From positions 1 through 51,984 of the forward strand of contig JAUVIR010000016.1 in NCBI GenBank assembly GCA_030592645.1: DNA of 51,984 nucleotides, written 5' to 3'. This document shows, in pieces, positions 27,035 through 34,766 of this stretch; within the stretch, counting starts at the first letter, position 1; each line of letters begins with the position of its first letter. Below the pieces are notes generated by a model. It was not told the DNA's origin. It searched no databases and saw nothing but the letters and a program-made list of their open reading frames with translations. The position numbers were made by a program, and so were the translations under genes. The stretch is from Candidatus Fermentibacterota bacterium (GTDB taxonomy: Bacteria > Fermentibacterota > Fermentibacteria > Fermentibacterales > JCC-6).

Positions 27035-27982
27035 CTATTCCTTGATACGGTTTTTCTGTGCCTTGACCCACTGAAGCGTTATTTTCATGGCTGCCTCGAC
27101 TGGAATCGCAGGTTCCCATCCTGTGAGTCTGTGAGTCAGCCCTTCCTCGAGGGGCCATTCATTTGCCAGCAGTTCTCTGCATTTATCCCTGCAGAAGAAA
27201 GGCGTTCTTCCGGTGAGGGAAGCCAGGGCTTCGGACATGAATCCCGCTGTATGTATAAGGACCGGTGGTATGCGCAGATGCAGTATCCTTCGTCCGGCGG
27301 CTTTTTCGAGTATCTCATGAAAATCCTTCCATGAGAAAAGCCTTCCGTAGGATGGTTCGAGAGTTCTGCCTGCAGTATCCGGATGATCGGGAAGCTCCGC
27401 TATCAGCCTGGCGAGGTCACGTACATAAACAAGACAGAATCCGCCTCTGTTCATCCACGGGGAGGCGAAAAATCCTCTCAGTGCCAGTTTCATAACCGGC
27501 GTGGATGCGGGATCCGCGGAGCCGAAAATTGCGGGAGGGCGCACGATTACCCAGTTATCAGTATCTCTGACCGCGAATTCACCCAGCAGTTTGCTTCTGC
27601 CGTAATCTGTTACGGGTCCGTTTCCTGCAGGTCCCGATGCAGCCTGGCTTGAGATATAGATGAATAGTGCGTTCTTTGCGTACCTGTCTCTTGCGGTCAG
27701 CAGGTTTTTCGTTACAAGGGCGTTTGCTCTGTCGAAATCCTCCTGGCTTGCAGCGCTCGTAGCGCCTGCGGCATGGATTATCAAATCTGCTCCCGTAAGA
27801 TCCTCAGCCATGGAATCAGGGTTCATGAAGTCTACGCGGGAGATTCTGCATTTATCGGACAGGTTCGAAAGCGATGAAGACTGCCTGAGAAGGGCATGAG
27901 CCAGTATTCCTTTTTCCAGCAGGATGTCTATAATATGACTTCCGAGGAAACCTGAAGCACCGGTGATAATTGTTTTATTCAT
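27035..27982 (-). CDS. Extended SDR (NAD-dependent epimerase/dehydratase family), candidate ceramide-pathway reductase
   Basis: A 315-residue Rossmann protein with GASGFLGSHI at residues 8-17, the active-site pair in TDYGRSKLLGE (YxxxK) and VIVRPPAIFG. It is divergent from a serine palmitoyltransferase-like gene with a short shared control region. In Caulobacter the oxidised sphingoid intermediate is reduced by an SDR annotated in this same family and encoded near the palmitoyltransferase gene (CerR). That parallel is my reason for proposing a keto-reductase role. On sequence alone it could equally be a sugar-nucleotide or sterol-type SDR. Confidence 0.75.
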   Translation of the reverse strand: MNKTIITGASGFLGSHIIDILLEKGILAHALLRQSSSLSNLSDKCRISRVDFMNPDSMAEDLTGADLIIHAAGATSAASQEDFDRANALVTKNLLTARDRYAKNALFIYISSQAASGPAGNGPVTDYGRSKLLGEFAVRDTDNWVIVRPPAIFGSADPASTPVMKLALRGFFASPWMNRGGFCLVYVRDLARLIAELPDHPDTAGRTLEPSYGRLFSWKDFHEILEKAAGRRILHLRIPPVLIHTAGFMSEALASLTGRTPFFCRDKCRELLANEWPLEEGLTHRLTGWEPAIPVEAAMKITLQWVKAQKNRIKE

Positions 27983-28071
27983 ATTTACCGGATTCCGTTG
28001 ACTTTTGAAGGTATACTGATTAATTTCCTTCGCAATGCTACATAGTGATTAAACCAATGACAAGGTGTAAT

Positions 28072-29265
28072 ATGAATAACACGCCCAACGATGTATTTCA
28101 GAAGTGCTACGAGTACGAAAGACTTGAACAGGTTATGAAATCGGGACTCTACCCGTATTTCATTCCCCTCGGCGGGCATGTCGGAGCTGAGATGGAGATC
28201 GATGGACACAGCATAATCATGCTCGGTTCCAACAATTACCTGGGGCTTACGGATCATCCAAAAGTAATGGAGAAGGCGAAGGAAGCCATAGACAAGTACG
28301 GTACGGGCTGTACTGGCAGCAGGTTCCTCAACGGAACCCTTGACCTTCATATCGAACTTGAGGATAAACTTGCTAAATTTCTTAACAAGGAAATGGCTAT
28401 AACTTTCAGTACGGGATTTCAGGCAAATCTTGGTGTTATTTCAACTATTGCGGGTCGAAACGATATAATCTATCTGGACAGGCTGAATCATGCTTCAATA
28501 ATCGATGGGGCCAGGATGAGTTATGCCAGGAATCTCAAATACAGGCATAACGATCACGAGCATCTTCGTTACCTGCTTGAGAACAACAGGGATAATCCGG
28601 GTGTGATAGTCACCGACGGTGTTTTCAGTATGGAGGGAGATCTGGCTGACATTCCGGGATTGATCGAGATCAGCAAAGAATTCGGAGCCCGGCTGATCAT
28701 TGATGATGCTCATGGTATCGGAGCCATGGGTTCAACCGGCAGGGGAACTGCCGAGCATTTCGGGTGTCATGATGAAGTTGACATTCTGGTGGGCACTTTC
28801 AGTAAATCGTTTGCGTGCATCGGGGGTTTTGCCGCAGGACCGGCAAAGGTAATGGATTATATCAAGCATACCGCAAGGACGATGATATTCTCCGCCAGCC
28901 TCCCGCCTGCCGCTGTGGCAACCGTGATTGCCGTATTGGAAACACTCGAGAATGAACCGGAACTTATAGTGAATTCCCACAGGGCGGCGGAGAGAGCCAG
29001 GCAGGGGCTTGCGTCTCTCGGATTCAATGTTGGTAATTCTGAAGCCCCGATTATCCCGATAATCGTGGGAGACGAAGCCCAGACGCTTATGTTCTGGAAG
29101 CAGCTGTTCGGGGAGGGGGTCTTCACAAATCCCGTTGTAAGCCCGGCTGTTGCAAGCGGCGGCGAACTGCTGCGAACCAGCTATATGGCTACCCACACCG
29201 ATGACATGATAGATCGTGCTCTGGACATTTTCGAGAAGTGCGGCAGGGAACTCGGTATTATTTAA
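28072..29265 (+). CDS. spt: Serine palmitoyltransferase-like alpha-oxoamine synthase
   Basis: A 397-residue PLP enzyme of the family that joins an acyl thioester to an amino acid. Key features are GSNNYLGLTDHPKV, KYGTGCTGSRFLNGTLDLH, LNHASIIDGARMSY (stacking His), DDAHGIGAMG and the PLP lysine in GTFSKSFACIGGF. The N-terminal GLYPYFIPL and the overall pattern resemble Bacteroidetes serine palmitoyltransferases more than BioF or glycine C-acetyltransferase. There is no biotin or threonine pathway gene nearby. The frame opens with GTG at 28045; I favour ATG 28072, which follows AAGGTG. It would make 3-ketosphinganine, with the next gene as acyltransferase. Confidence 0.82.
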   Translation: MNNTPNDVFQKCYEYERLEQVMKSGLYPYFIPLGGHVGAEMEIDGHSIIMLGSNNYLGLTDHPKVMEKAKEAIDKYGTGCTGSRFLNGTLDLHIELEDKLAKFLNKEMAITFSTGFQANLGVISTIAGRNDIIYLDRLNHASIIDGARMSYARNLKYRHNDHEHLRYLLENNRDNPGVIVTDGVFSMEGDLADIPGLIEISKEFGARLIIDDAHGIGAMGSTGRGTAEHFGCHDEVDILVGTFSKSFACIGGFAAGPAKVMDYIKHTARTMIFSASLPPAAVATVIAVLETLENEPELIVNSHRAAERARQGLASLGFNVGNSEAPIIPIIVGDEAQTLMFWKQLFGEGVFTNPVVSPAVASGGELLRTSYMATHTDDMIDRALDIFEKCGRELGII

Positions 29266-29278
29266 TTCTGGAGGTTCA

Positions 29279-30403
29279 ATGTCTTTCTCAATAGAAGAGG
29301 TAGACAGCAGAGGTCAGCTGCGTGAGTTTATTGACCTTCCTTTCAGGCTCTACAGGGATGATCCTTACTGGGTGCCTCCCGTGAAGTACTTTCAGAAGGA
29401 ACTTTTCGACAGGCGGAAGCATCCTTTCCATGAGCACAGTGATGTAACGGTATTCCTTGCCAGAAACGGCGGGGGCAGGCCTGTCGGCCGCATCGTATCC
29501 ATCGTGAATCATGTTCATAACGATTACCATAATGAAAAAACGGGATTCTTCGGATTTCTCGAGGGAGAAAAGGACGAAGAGCTTTTCAGGCTCCTTCTGA
29601 GTGCCGTTGAAGGTAAGCTGAAGGCAGCCGGTATGGAAAAAGTAAGAGGACCGATGAATTTCTCGACCAATGAGGAGTGCGGACTGCTGGTTAAGGGATT
29701 TGACTCATGCCCTCTTATCATGATGACCTACAATCCGCCCTGGTATAAGGATATGCTTGAGGGAACAGGTTACGGGAAGCTGAAGGATCTCTTCGCCTAC
29801 TATCTTGATTCCGGTGTTCTGGATTATTCGAAAGTATCCAGGGTTGCGAACCTTGTAGTGAAGAGAACCGATGCTGTCATCAGAAATATTTCCGTGAAAC
29901 ACATTCACAGGGAAGTCCCCGTGATCATGGATATATACAATGAATGCTGGGAGGATAACTGGGGATTCGTCCCCATGACTCAGCGTGAAATGGATATGAT
30001 GGCGGATGAGCTCAAGCTGATAATGCTCCCCCAGCTTGCCCCCCTGGTTGAAATCAACGGAGAACCTGTCGCGTTTGCCATTTCACTTCCGGATGCCAAC
30101 CAGGCTTTCCGGCGGGCCGGAGGAAACCTGATAAAGGCCGTACTGGCGCTGAAAGTGCCGCTCTTCAGAACTCGAATCACCCAGGTGAGAGTGATGCTGC
30201 TGGGAGTCAGAAAGGCATTCCGGGGACGCGGCCTCGAAGCTCTTCTGATTGACAGGGTGATCAGTTCCAGTATCGAGATGGGGATGGGACGGGGAGAGCT
30301 TTCATGGATACTTGAAGACAATATGCCCATGAGAAAGATACTCGAAAACGATCTTAAAGCTGATCCGTATCGAATCTACAGGATATACCAGAAGAACATT
30401 TAA
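29279..30403 (+). CDS. GNAT-family acyltransferase, candidate bacterial ceramide synthase
   Basis: The 374-residue protein has the N-terminal LPFRLYRDDPYWVPPVKYFQ segment, GFFGFLEGEKDEELFRLLL, then RGPMNFSTNEECGLLVKGFD and MMTYNPPWY, with a second GNAT-like half ending in VRKAFRGRGLEALLIDRV. This two-part GNAT family is often unannotated. Bacterial ceramide synthases described in Caulobacter are GNAT-type acyltransferases. The direct position 13 bases after the serine palmitoyltransferase gene, with a GGAGG site, makes N-acylation of the sphingoid base the best guess. An amino-acid or other N-acyltransferase remains possible. Confidence 0.7.
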   Translation: MSFSIEEVDSRGQLREFIDLPFRLYRDDPYWVPPVKYFQKELFDRRKHPFHEHSDVTVFLARNGGGRPVGRIVSIVNHVHNDYHNEKTGFFGFLEGEKDEELFRLLLSAVEGKLKAAGMEKVRGPMNFSTNEECGLLVKGFDSCPLIMMTYNPPWYKDMLEGTGYGKLKDLFAYYLDSGVLDYSKVSRVANLVVKRTDAVIRNISVKHIHREVPVIMDIYNECWEDNWGFVPMTQREMDMMADELKLIMLPQLAPLVEINGEPVAFAISLPDANQAFRRAGGNLIKAVLALKVPLFRTRITQVRVMLLGVRKAFRGRGLEALLIDRVISSSIEMGMGRGELSWILEDNMPMRKILENDLKADPYRIYRIYQKNI

Positions 30404-30420
30404 CAATCAGAAGGACTGGA

Positions 30421-32208
30421 ATGACTGCGGAAGAACTCAGACATCTCTATTTCGATTTTTTTGCCGGGAAAAACCATACACTTATTCAGGGAGCTTCGCT
30501 TATTCCACAGGAGGACTCCACCATTCTCTTCACTCCCGCTGGAATGCAGCCGCTGGTACCCTATCTGCTCGGAGAGAAACATCCTGCCGGAAAAAGGCTT
30601 GTAGATGTTCAGAAGTGCATCCGAACCGGTGATATCGAGGAGGTCGGAGACTCTTCCCACCTTACCTTCTTCGAGATGCTTGGAAACTGGTCACTTGGGG
30701 ATTACTTCAAGCGGGAAGCCATCATCTGGAGCTTCGAGTTTCTCACAGACCGGAAATGGCTTGGTTTCAAACCGGAGCAGCTTCATGTAACGGTTTTTGC
30801 GGGGGAAGGAGAGATTCCTCCGGATGAGGAAGCTGCCGCGCTCTGGGAAGAGGCGGGCATTTCCTCGGATCGTATCTATTTCCTCGGCAGGGCAGACAAC
30901 TGGTGGGGACCAACAGGAAATACCGGACCCTGCGGCCCCGATACGGAGATATTCATCGATACCGGATTACCGCCCTGCACCCCCGAGTGCAGGCCCGGCT
31001 GCGGCTGCGGGAAGTACTTCGAAATTTGGAACGATGTTTTCATGGAGTACCGCAGAACTGCTGATGGCCAGTACGTTCCTCTGGAGCAGAAGAACGTGGA
31101 TACCGGTATGGGTGTTGCCAGGACAGTTGCGATGATGAACGGCTGCTCCACCATTTACGATATTCCCCAGTTCGAGCTCCTGTTCGGATTTCTGAAAAAA
31201 CTGTCAGGTCTGGGAACGGAACCCGACGACCAGGCGCTCCGCTCACTGCGGATAGTATCCGATCACATCAGAACGGCTACCCATATTCTGGGGGATGATC
31301 AGGGTATTCCACCATCAAATCTGGACAGAGGGTACGTACTGAGAAGGCTTATCCGGCTTGCTGTCAGGCACGGCCGGAAACTTGGCATAGATGAGCCCTT
31401 CACTCACAGGCTTGCAGAATTTGTCATCGATGTTGAGTCACCTGTTCACGAGGAACTGGCACGAAACCGGAAGTTCATCCTTGATGAGCTTTCCATGGAG
31501 GAATCAAGGTTCGAGAAAACACTGCAGTCCGGTCTGCGGGAATTCGAGAAGATCCTTCCCAATCTTATGAAGAATCCCGCGAAAATCATACCCGGAAGAA
31601 TCGCTTTCAGGCTATACGATACCTACGGATTCCCGGTCGAATTCACAGCCGAGCTTGCCTCTGAGCATGGCATGACAGTCGATATGGAAGGTTACGGTAA
31701 AGCATTCGACAAGCATAGAGAGCTATCCAGACAGGGTGGGGATCAGAAGTTCAAGGGTGGTCTCGCCGACAACAGTGAAATTGTAACCAGGCTTCACACC
31801 GCGACCCACCTTCTTCATCAGGTTTTGAAGGATGTACTCGGTGATCAGGTGGAGCAGAAGGGAAGCAACATCACTGAGAAGAGGCTCCGGTTCGATTTCA
31901 GCTATCCTGAGAAAATGACGCCTGAACAGATCGCTCTGGTGGAAAAGAAGGTTAACGAGATCATCAAGGCAGACCTGTCCGTCAGCTCCGAGGAGACAAG
32001 CCTTGAGCATGCTCTTGAAGATGGCGCTATCGGGCTGTTTCGTAGTAAGTATGGTGACAAGGTAAAAGTCTACAAAATAGGGGATTTCTCCCTGGAGATC
32101 TGCGGGGGACCCCATGTCGGCAGAACCGGAGAACTCGGGATATTCAGGATTGTGAAGGAGATGAGTTCCTCAAGAGGCATAAGAAGAATAAGGGCGGTAC
32201 TTGAATGA
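30421..32208 (+). CDS. alaS: Alanine--tRNA ligase, short form without the C-terminal domain
   Basis: The 595-residue protein has the class II catalytic core (LFTPAGMQPLVPYL, DVQKCIRTGDIEEVGDSSHLTFFEM, TGNTGPCGPDTEIF, and TGMGVARTVAMMNG), the tRNA-binding region and an editing domain with HTATH at 459-463 and C561...H565 in CGGPHV. The usual editing motif is CGGTH. The roughly 875-residue family normally continues with a DHHA1/C-Ala domain that is absent here; the gene ends with a clean stop coupled to the next start (ATGA). Similar short forms exist in reduced-genome lineages. Confidence 0.92.
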   Translation: MTAEELRHLYFDFFAGKNHTLIQGASLIPQEDSTILFTPAGMQPLVPYLLGEKHPAGKRLVDVQKCIRTGDIEEVGDSSHLTFFEMLGNWSLGDYFKREAIIWSFEFLTDRKWLGFKPEQLHVTVFAGEGEIPPDEEAAALWEEAGISSDRIYFLGRADNWWGPTGNTGPCGPDTEIFIDTGLPPCTPECRPGCGCGKYFEIWNDVFMEYRRTADGQYVPLEQKNVDTGMGVARTVAMMNGCSTIYDIPQFELLFGFLKKLSGLGTEPDDQALRSLRIVSDHIRTATHILGDDQGIPPSNLDRGYVLRRLIRLAVRHGRKLGIDEPFTHRLAEFVIDVESPVHEELARNRKFILDELSMEESRFEKTLQSGLREFEKILPNLMKNPAKIIPGRIAFRLYDTYGFPVEFTAELASEHGMTVDMEGYGKAFDKHRELSRQGGDQKFKGGLADNSEIVTRLHTATHLLHQVLKDVLGDQVEQKGSNITEKRLRFDFSYPEKMTPEQIALVEKKVNEIIKADLSVSSEETSLEHALEDGAIGLFRSKYGDKVKVYKIGDFSLEICGGPHVGRTGELGIFRIVKEMSSSRGIRRIRAVLE

Positions 32209-33140
32209 GAGCATCCCTGGTTACTTTAATTTCAGTGCTTCTATTTCCACTGTTACTGGCGGCTTCGGAGCTGCCGGATTTTTCCGGAACCTGGGAAACC
32301 ACCTACGGCACACTTTTTCTGCAGCAGGACAATTCTGTCGTAAGCGGGTACTATACACTTGATGGTTATTCAACAGTCGAGGGTACAGTCGACCGGAACG
32401 GAAAGCTCATATTCACATACAGCGAACCAACCGCTTCAGGTGAGGGCTGGTTCGAACTCTCCGATGATTCCATGAACATAAGTGGTATGTGGCGTCCGGA
32501 CGGTGGAGGGCAGTGGTTAGAATGGGAAGGGTACAGGGCAGGCGTCGGGGTCGCTTCATCCAAATGGCTTGTAATTCTCGAATCCGAATGGCAGACGTCC
32601 CTTGCAGAGGAGGAATATTCGTTCGGTGAAATGCTGGCAGCCTGGTTTGCAAGGGTGCCGGGTGTAACCGTCAGGCACAGGTTCATCCATGATGCGGATG
32701 ATCTTAAAACCTTCTGCCTTGAATCATCAGGTCTTCCCGGTGAGCTTTACCTGGTGATCGCTTCCCACGGATCGTCTTCGGGTATCGAACTGACGTCCGG
32801 AAACGTATCTTCAAGGGAGTTCGTCGATGCCATAAGACCGCTGCACAATCTCGCCATGATACATTTCAGCTGCTGTGAGATAATGGCCGGGCGAATGCCG
32901 CAGGCGATCGTATCGTCCAGGAGCAACTGGCCTGCGGATTTCATCGTTTCGGGGTATTCGCACAGTGTGGACTGGGGGGCAAGCGGTCTTATAGAGATAT
33001 TCTATTTCAATCAGATACTTGAGAACGGTTTTTCACCTTCCGATGCGGCAAACAGCGTACTTGAAGACATTGATTTTGCAGGGCAGTCTTCCACCAGATG
33101 GATGGACGCGGCTGGATTCAGCTGGATTGAAGCCGAATAA
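32205..33140 (+). CDS. Secreted protein with caspase-like His/Cys motif
   Basis: A 311-residue product with a signal peptide (about 1-20). Residues 24-110 form a beta-rich domain with repeated GTWETTYGTLFL and SGMWRPDGG elements, lipocalin-like in rhythm. Residues 118-305 look like a caspase/CHAT-type fold: LYLVIASHGSSSG places a His at 188, and IHFSCCEIMAG places Cys 223/224, the order and spacing expected of clan CD peptidases. The family is not recognised with certainty. It overlaps alaS by 4 bases. Confidence 0.6.
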   Translation: MRASLVTLISVLLFPLLLAASELPDFSGTWETTYGTLFLQQDNSVVSGYYTLDGYSTVEGTVDRNGKLIFTYSEPTASGEGWFELSDDSMNISGMWRPDGGGQWLEWEGYRAGVGVASSKWLVILESEWQTSLAEEEYSFGEMLAAWFARVPGVTVRHRFIHDADDLKTFCLESSGLPGELYLVIASHGSSSGIELTSGNVSSREFVDAIRPLHNLAMIHFSCCEIMAGRMPQAIVSSRSNWPADFIVSGYSHSVDWGASGLIEIFYFNQILENGFSPSDAANSVLEDIDFAGQSSTRWMDAAGFSWIEAE

Positions 33141-33174
33141 ACTGCTGGAGATAATTTGAAAGGATGTTGATCTG

Positions 33175-34209
33175 ATGGACCTTCTGAGGAAACTTTGTGA
33201 AGCTGATGGTATTTCAGGATATGAGGACAGTATAGTGTCGTTATTCAGAGATGCTCTGGAGGGCTTTGCCGATACTTTTGAAATCGATGCGATGAAGAAC
33301 ATCATCGCATTTAAATCGGGAGCTCTCGGAGATTCAAGGCTCAAGGTCATGCTTGCCGGGCATATCGATGAGATCGGTTTCATCGTCTACAATCTTGATG
33401 ATCAGGGTTTCGCTTCGGTGGTTCCGATCGGAGGATGGGATCCCGCCAATATTCTGGGTCATACCGTCAGGGTGCATACCAGGAACGGCGGTATTATGCC
33501 GGCTGTAATGCACAGGAGGTGGGAACCCACAGAGAAATTGCGCGGAACCACTCCGAAATACGACAAGCTCTACCTTGATTTCGGACTGCCCGCAGAGGAC
33601 GTTAAAGATAAGGTCAGCCGCGGCGACTGGGTATCGATGGATACGGTTTTCAAAGAACTTGGTAACTGCTTCGTCGCGAAAGCGTTCGATGACAGGGTCG
33701 GGGCGTTCATAATAATTGAAGCGATGAAAAGGTACGATAACCCATCAATCGATGTCTACGCTGTGGGTACGTCACAGGAAGAGGTGGGGCTTCGCGGTTC
33801 CACCGTCGCCGCTCAGACAATAAAACCAGATATCGGTATAGCTGTGGATATCACTGGTTCGGGAGATACACCGGGATTCCCCGCCAGGATGAAGATAGCT
33901 GAGCTTGGAAAAGGTGTAGCCATCAAGCAGATGGATTCCAGTGTGATCTGCTCGACATCCCTTGTGGAGTATATAAGGAAACTGGCCGAGAAAAACGGGA
34001 TAGACCATCAGATGGAGATACTTGTCCGTGGGGGCACCGATACATCCAGTATGCAGAAATTCAGCCCCGGAGCCCATTCGACATGTTTATCAATTCCTAC
34101 AAGGTATGGTCACAGCCCTGTAGCTGTCATCAGCAGACATGATGTTGAATGCGCAATCGATCTCCTGGTTGCATTCCTGAACGACATAGGTCCGGATATC
34201 AATCTCTGA
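33175..34209 (+). CDS. M42 family metallopeptidase
   Basis: The 344-residue protein matches the dinuclear-zinc M42 aminopeptidases (FrvX/YsdC-like), cytosolic dodecamers that trim peptides. Motifs are MLAGHIDEIGFIV, VAKAFDDRVGAF, GTSQEEVGLRGS, and IAVDITGSGDTPG, with late RGGTDTSSMQ and STCLSIPTRYGHSPV. The ATG at 33175 is supported by AAAGGA upstream. It ends just before an inverted-repeat element. Confidence 0.92.
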   Translation: MDLLRKLCEADGISGYEDSIVSLFRDALEGFADTFEIDAMKNIIAFKSGALGDSRLKVMLAGHIDEIGFIVYNLDDQGFASVVPIGGWDPANILGHTVRVHTRNGGIMPAVMHRRWEPTEKLRGTTPKYDKLYLDFGLPAEDVKDKVSRGDWVSMDTVFKELGNCFVAKAFDDRVGAFIIIEAMKRYDNPSIDVYAVGTSQEEVGLRGSTVAAQTIKPDIGIAVDITGSGDTPGFPARMKIAELGKGVAIKQMDSSVICSTSLVEYIRKLAEKNGIDHQMEILVRGGTDTSSMQKFSPGAHSTCLSIPTRYGHSPVAVISRHDVECAIDLLVAFLNDIGPDINL

Positions 34210-34210
34210 T

Positions 34211-34323
34211 TAAATAGGGACGGAGGCTTTTTATTCGTAGAACGCAAATAACTGGCACCTCAGTATCTGTGTAATGTAAGATTATTTGCTGGATTTGAAT
34301 AAAATACCCTCCGTCCCTATTTA
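34211..34323. repeat. MITE-like element with 16-base perfect terminal inverted repeats
   Basis: TAAATAGGGACGGAGG at 34211-34226 is repeated in perfect inverted orientation at 34308-34323, enclosing about 81 bases with no coding frame. After the perfect part the two ends stay similar (runs of T and A). It sits between the M42 gene and a minus-strand gene, whose stop codon it overlaps. The form fits a miniature non-autonomous element or REP-type sequence. No transposase is in the window. Confidence 0.65.
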
Positions 34324-34671
34324 TTTCGGTGAACCGGTTCCCGATGCTAATCCTACCAGGAAGAGTACGGTCAATACAGCCGCTATTATCATTGCGGCTC
34401 TGGCCTTCCGCGGGGAGGAATCCCTGTACAGGAAGTAGATAATCCAGCCCAGAGGAAAGAAGAAGAAGCAGAGGCACCCCATCCCAACAGACAGTTTGTC
34501 CGTTGTTTCCTGGTGATGGTAATGGTGAATTTCGCTGACATTCGGGGTGTCCTGATCGTGATTCCAGCCAGGGTCGAATTCACTTGCATGGAATGTTGAG
34601 AGGCAATATTTGCATGTATAGGTCTCGCTGTCGAACTTTCCGATCTCCGCTCCGCAGTTGGGGCATTTCAT
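34321..34671 (-). CDS. Small zinc-ribbon membrane protein
   Basis: A 116-residue protein starting with a zinc ribbon (CPNCG then CKYC, residues 3-23), a polar His-rich linker (HHYHHQ), and two hydrophobic segments (about 62-80 and 93-110). No function can be assigned; such proteins are widespread with unknown roles. It is transcribed alone between two plus-strand genes, and its stop codon lies in the end of the inverted-repeat element. Confidence 0.7.
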   Translation of the reverse strand: MKCPNCGAEIGKFDSETYTCKYCLSTFHASEFDPGWNHDQDTPNVSEIHHYHHQETTDKLSVGMGCLCFFFFPLGWIIYFLYRDSSPRKARAAMIIAAVLTVLFLVGLASGTGSPK

Positions 34672-34766
34672 ATCATATTCCTTTCGAATTACTGTAATCT
34701 ATTCCGGTAGGATTAAAGTGTCCATCCGGACTATGAAATACGTGTACCATCTGCTATCTTTTCGAT

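Noticed and set aside
28072-29265. BioF (8-amino-7-oxononanoate synthase) or glycine C-acetyltransferase
   Set aside because: Not excluded outright, but the N-terminal pattern and the adjacent GNAT and SDR genes fit serine palmitoyltransferase better, and no biotin or threonine genes are near.
34211-34323. CRISPR repeat or intact insertion sequence
   Set aside because: Only one inverted pair, no spacer series and no transposase frame.
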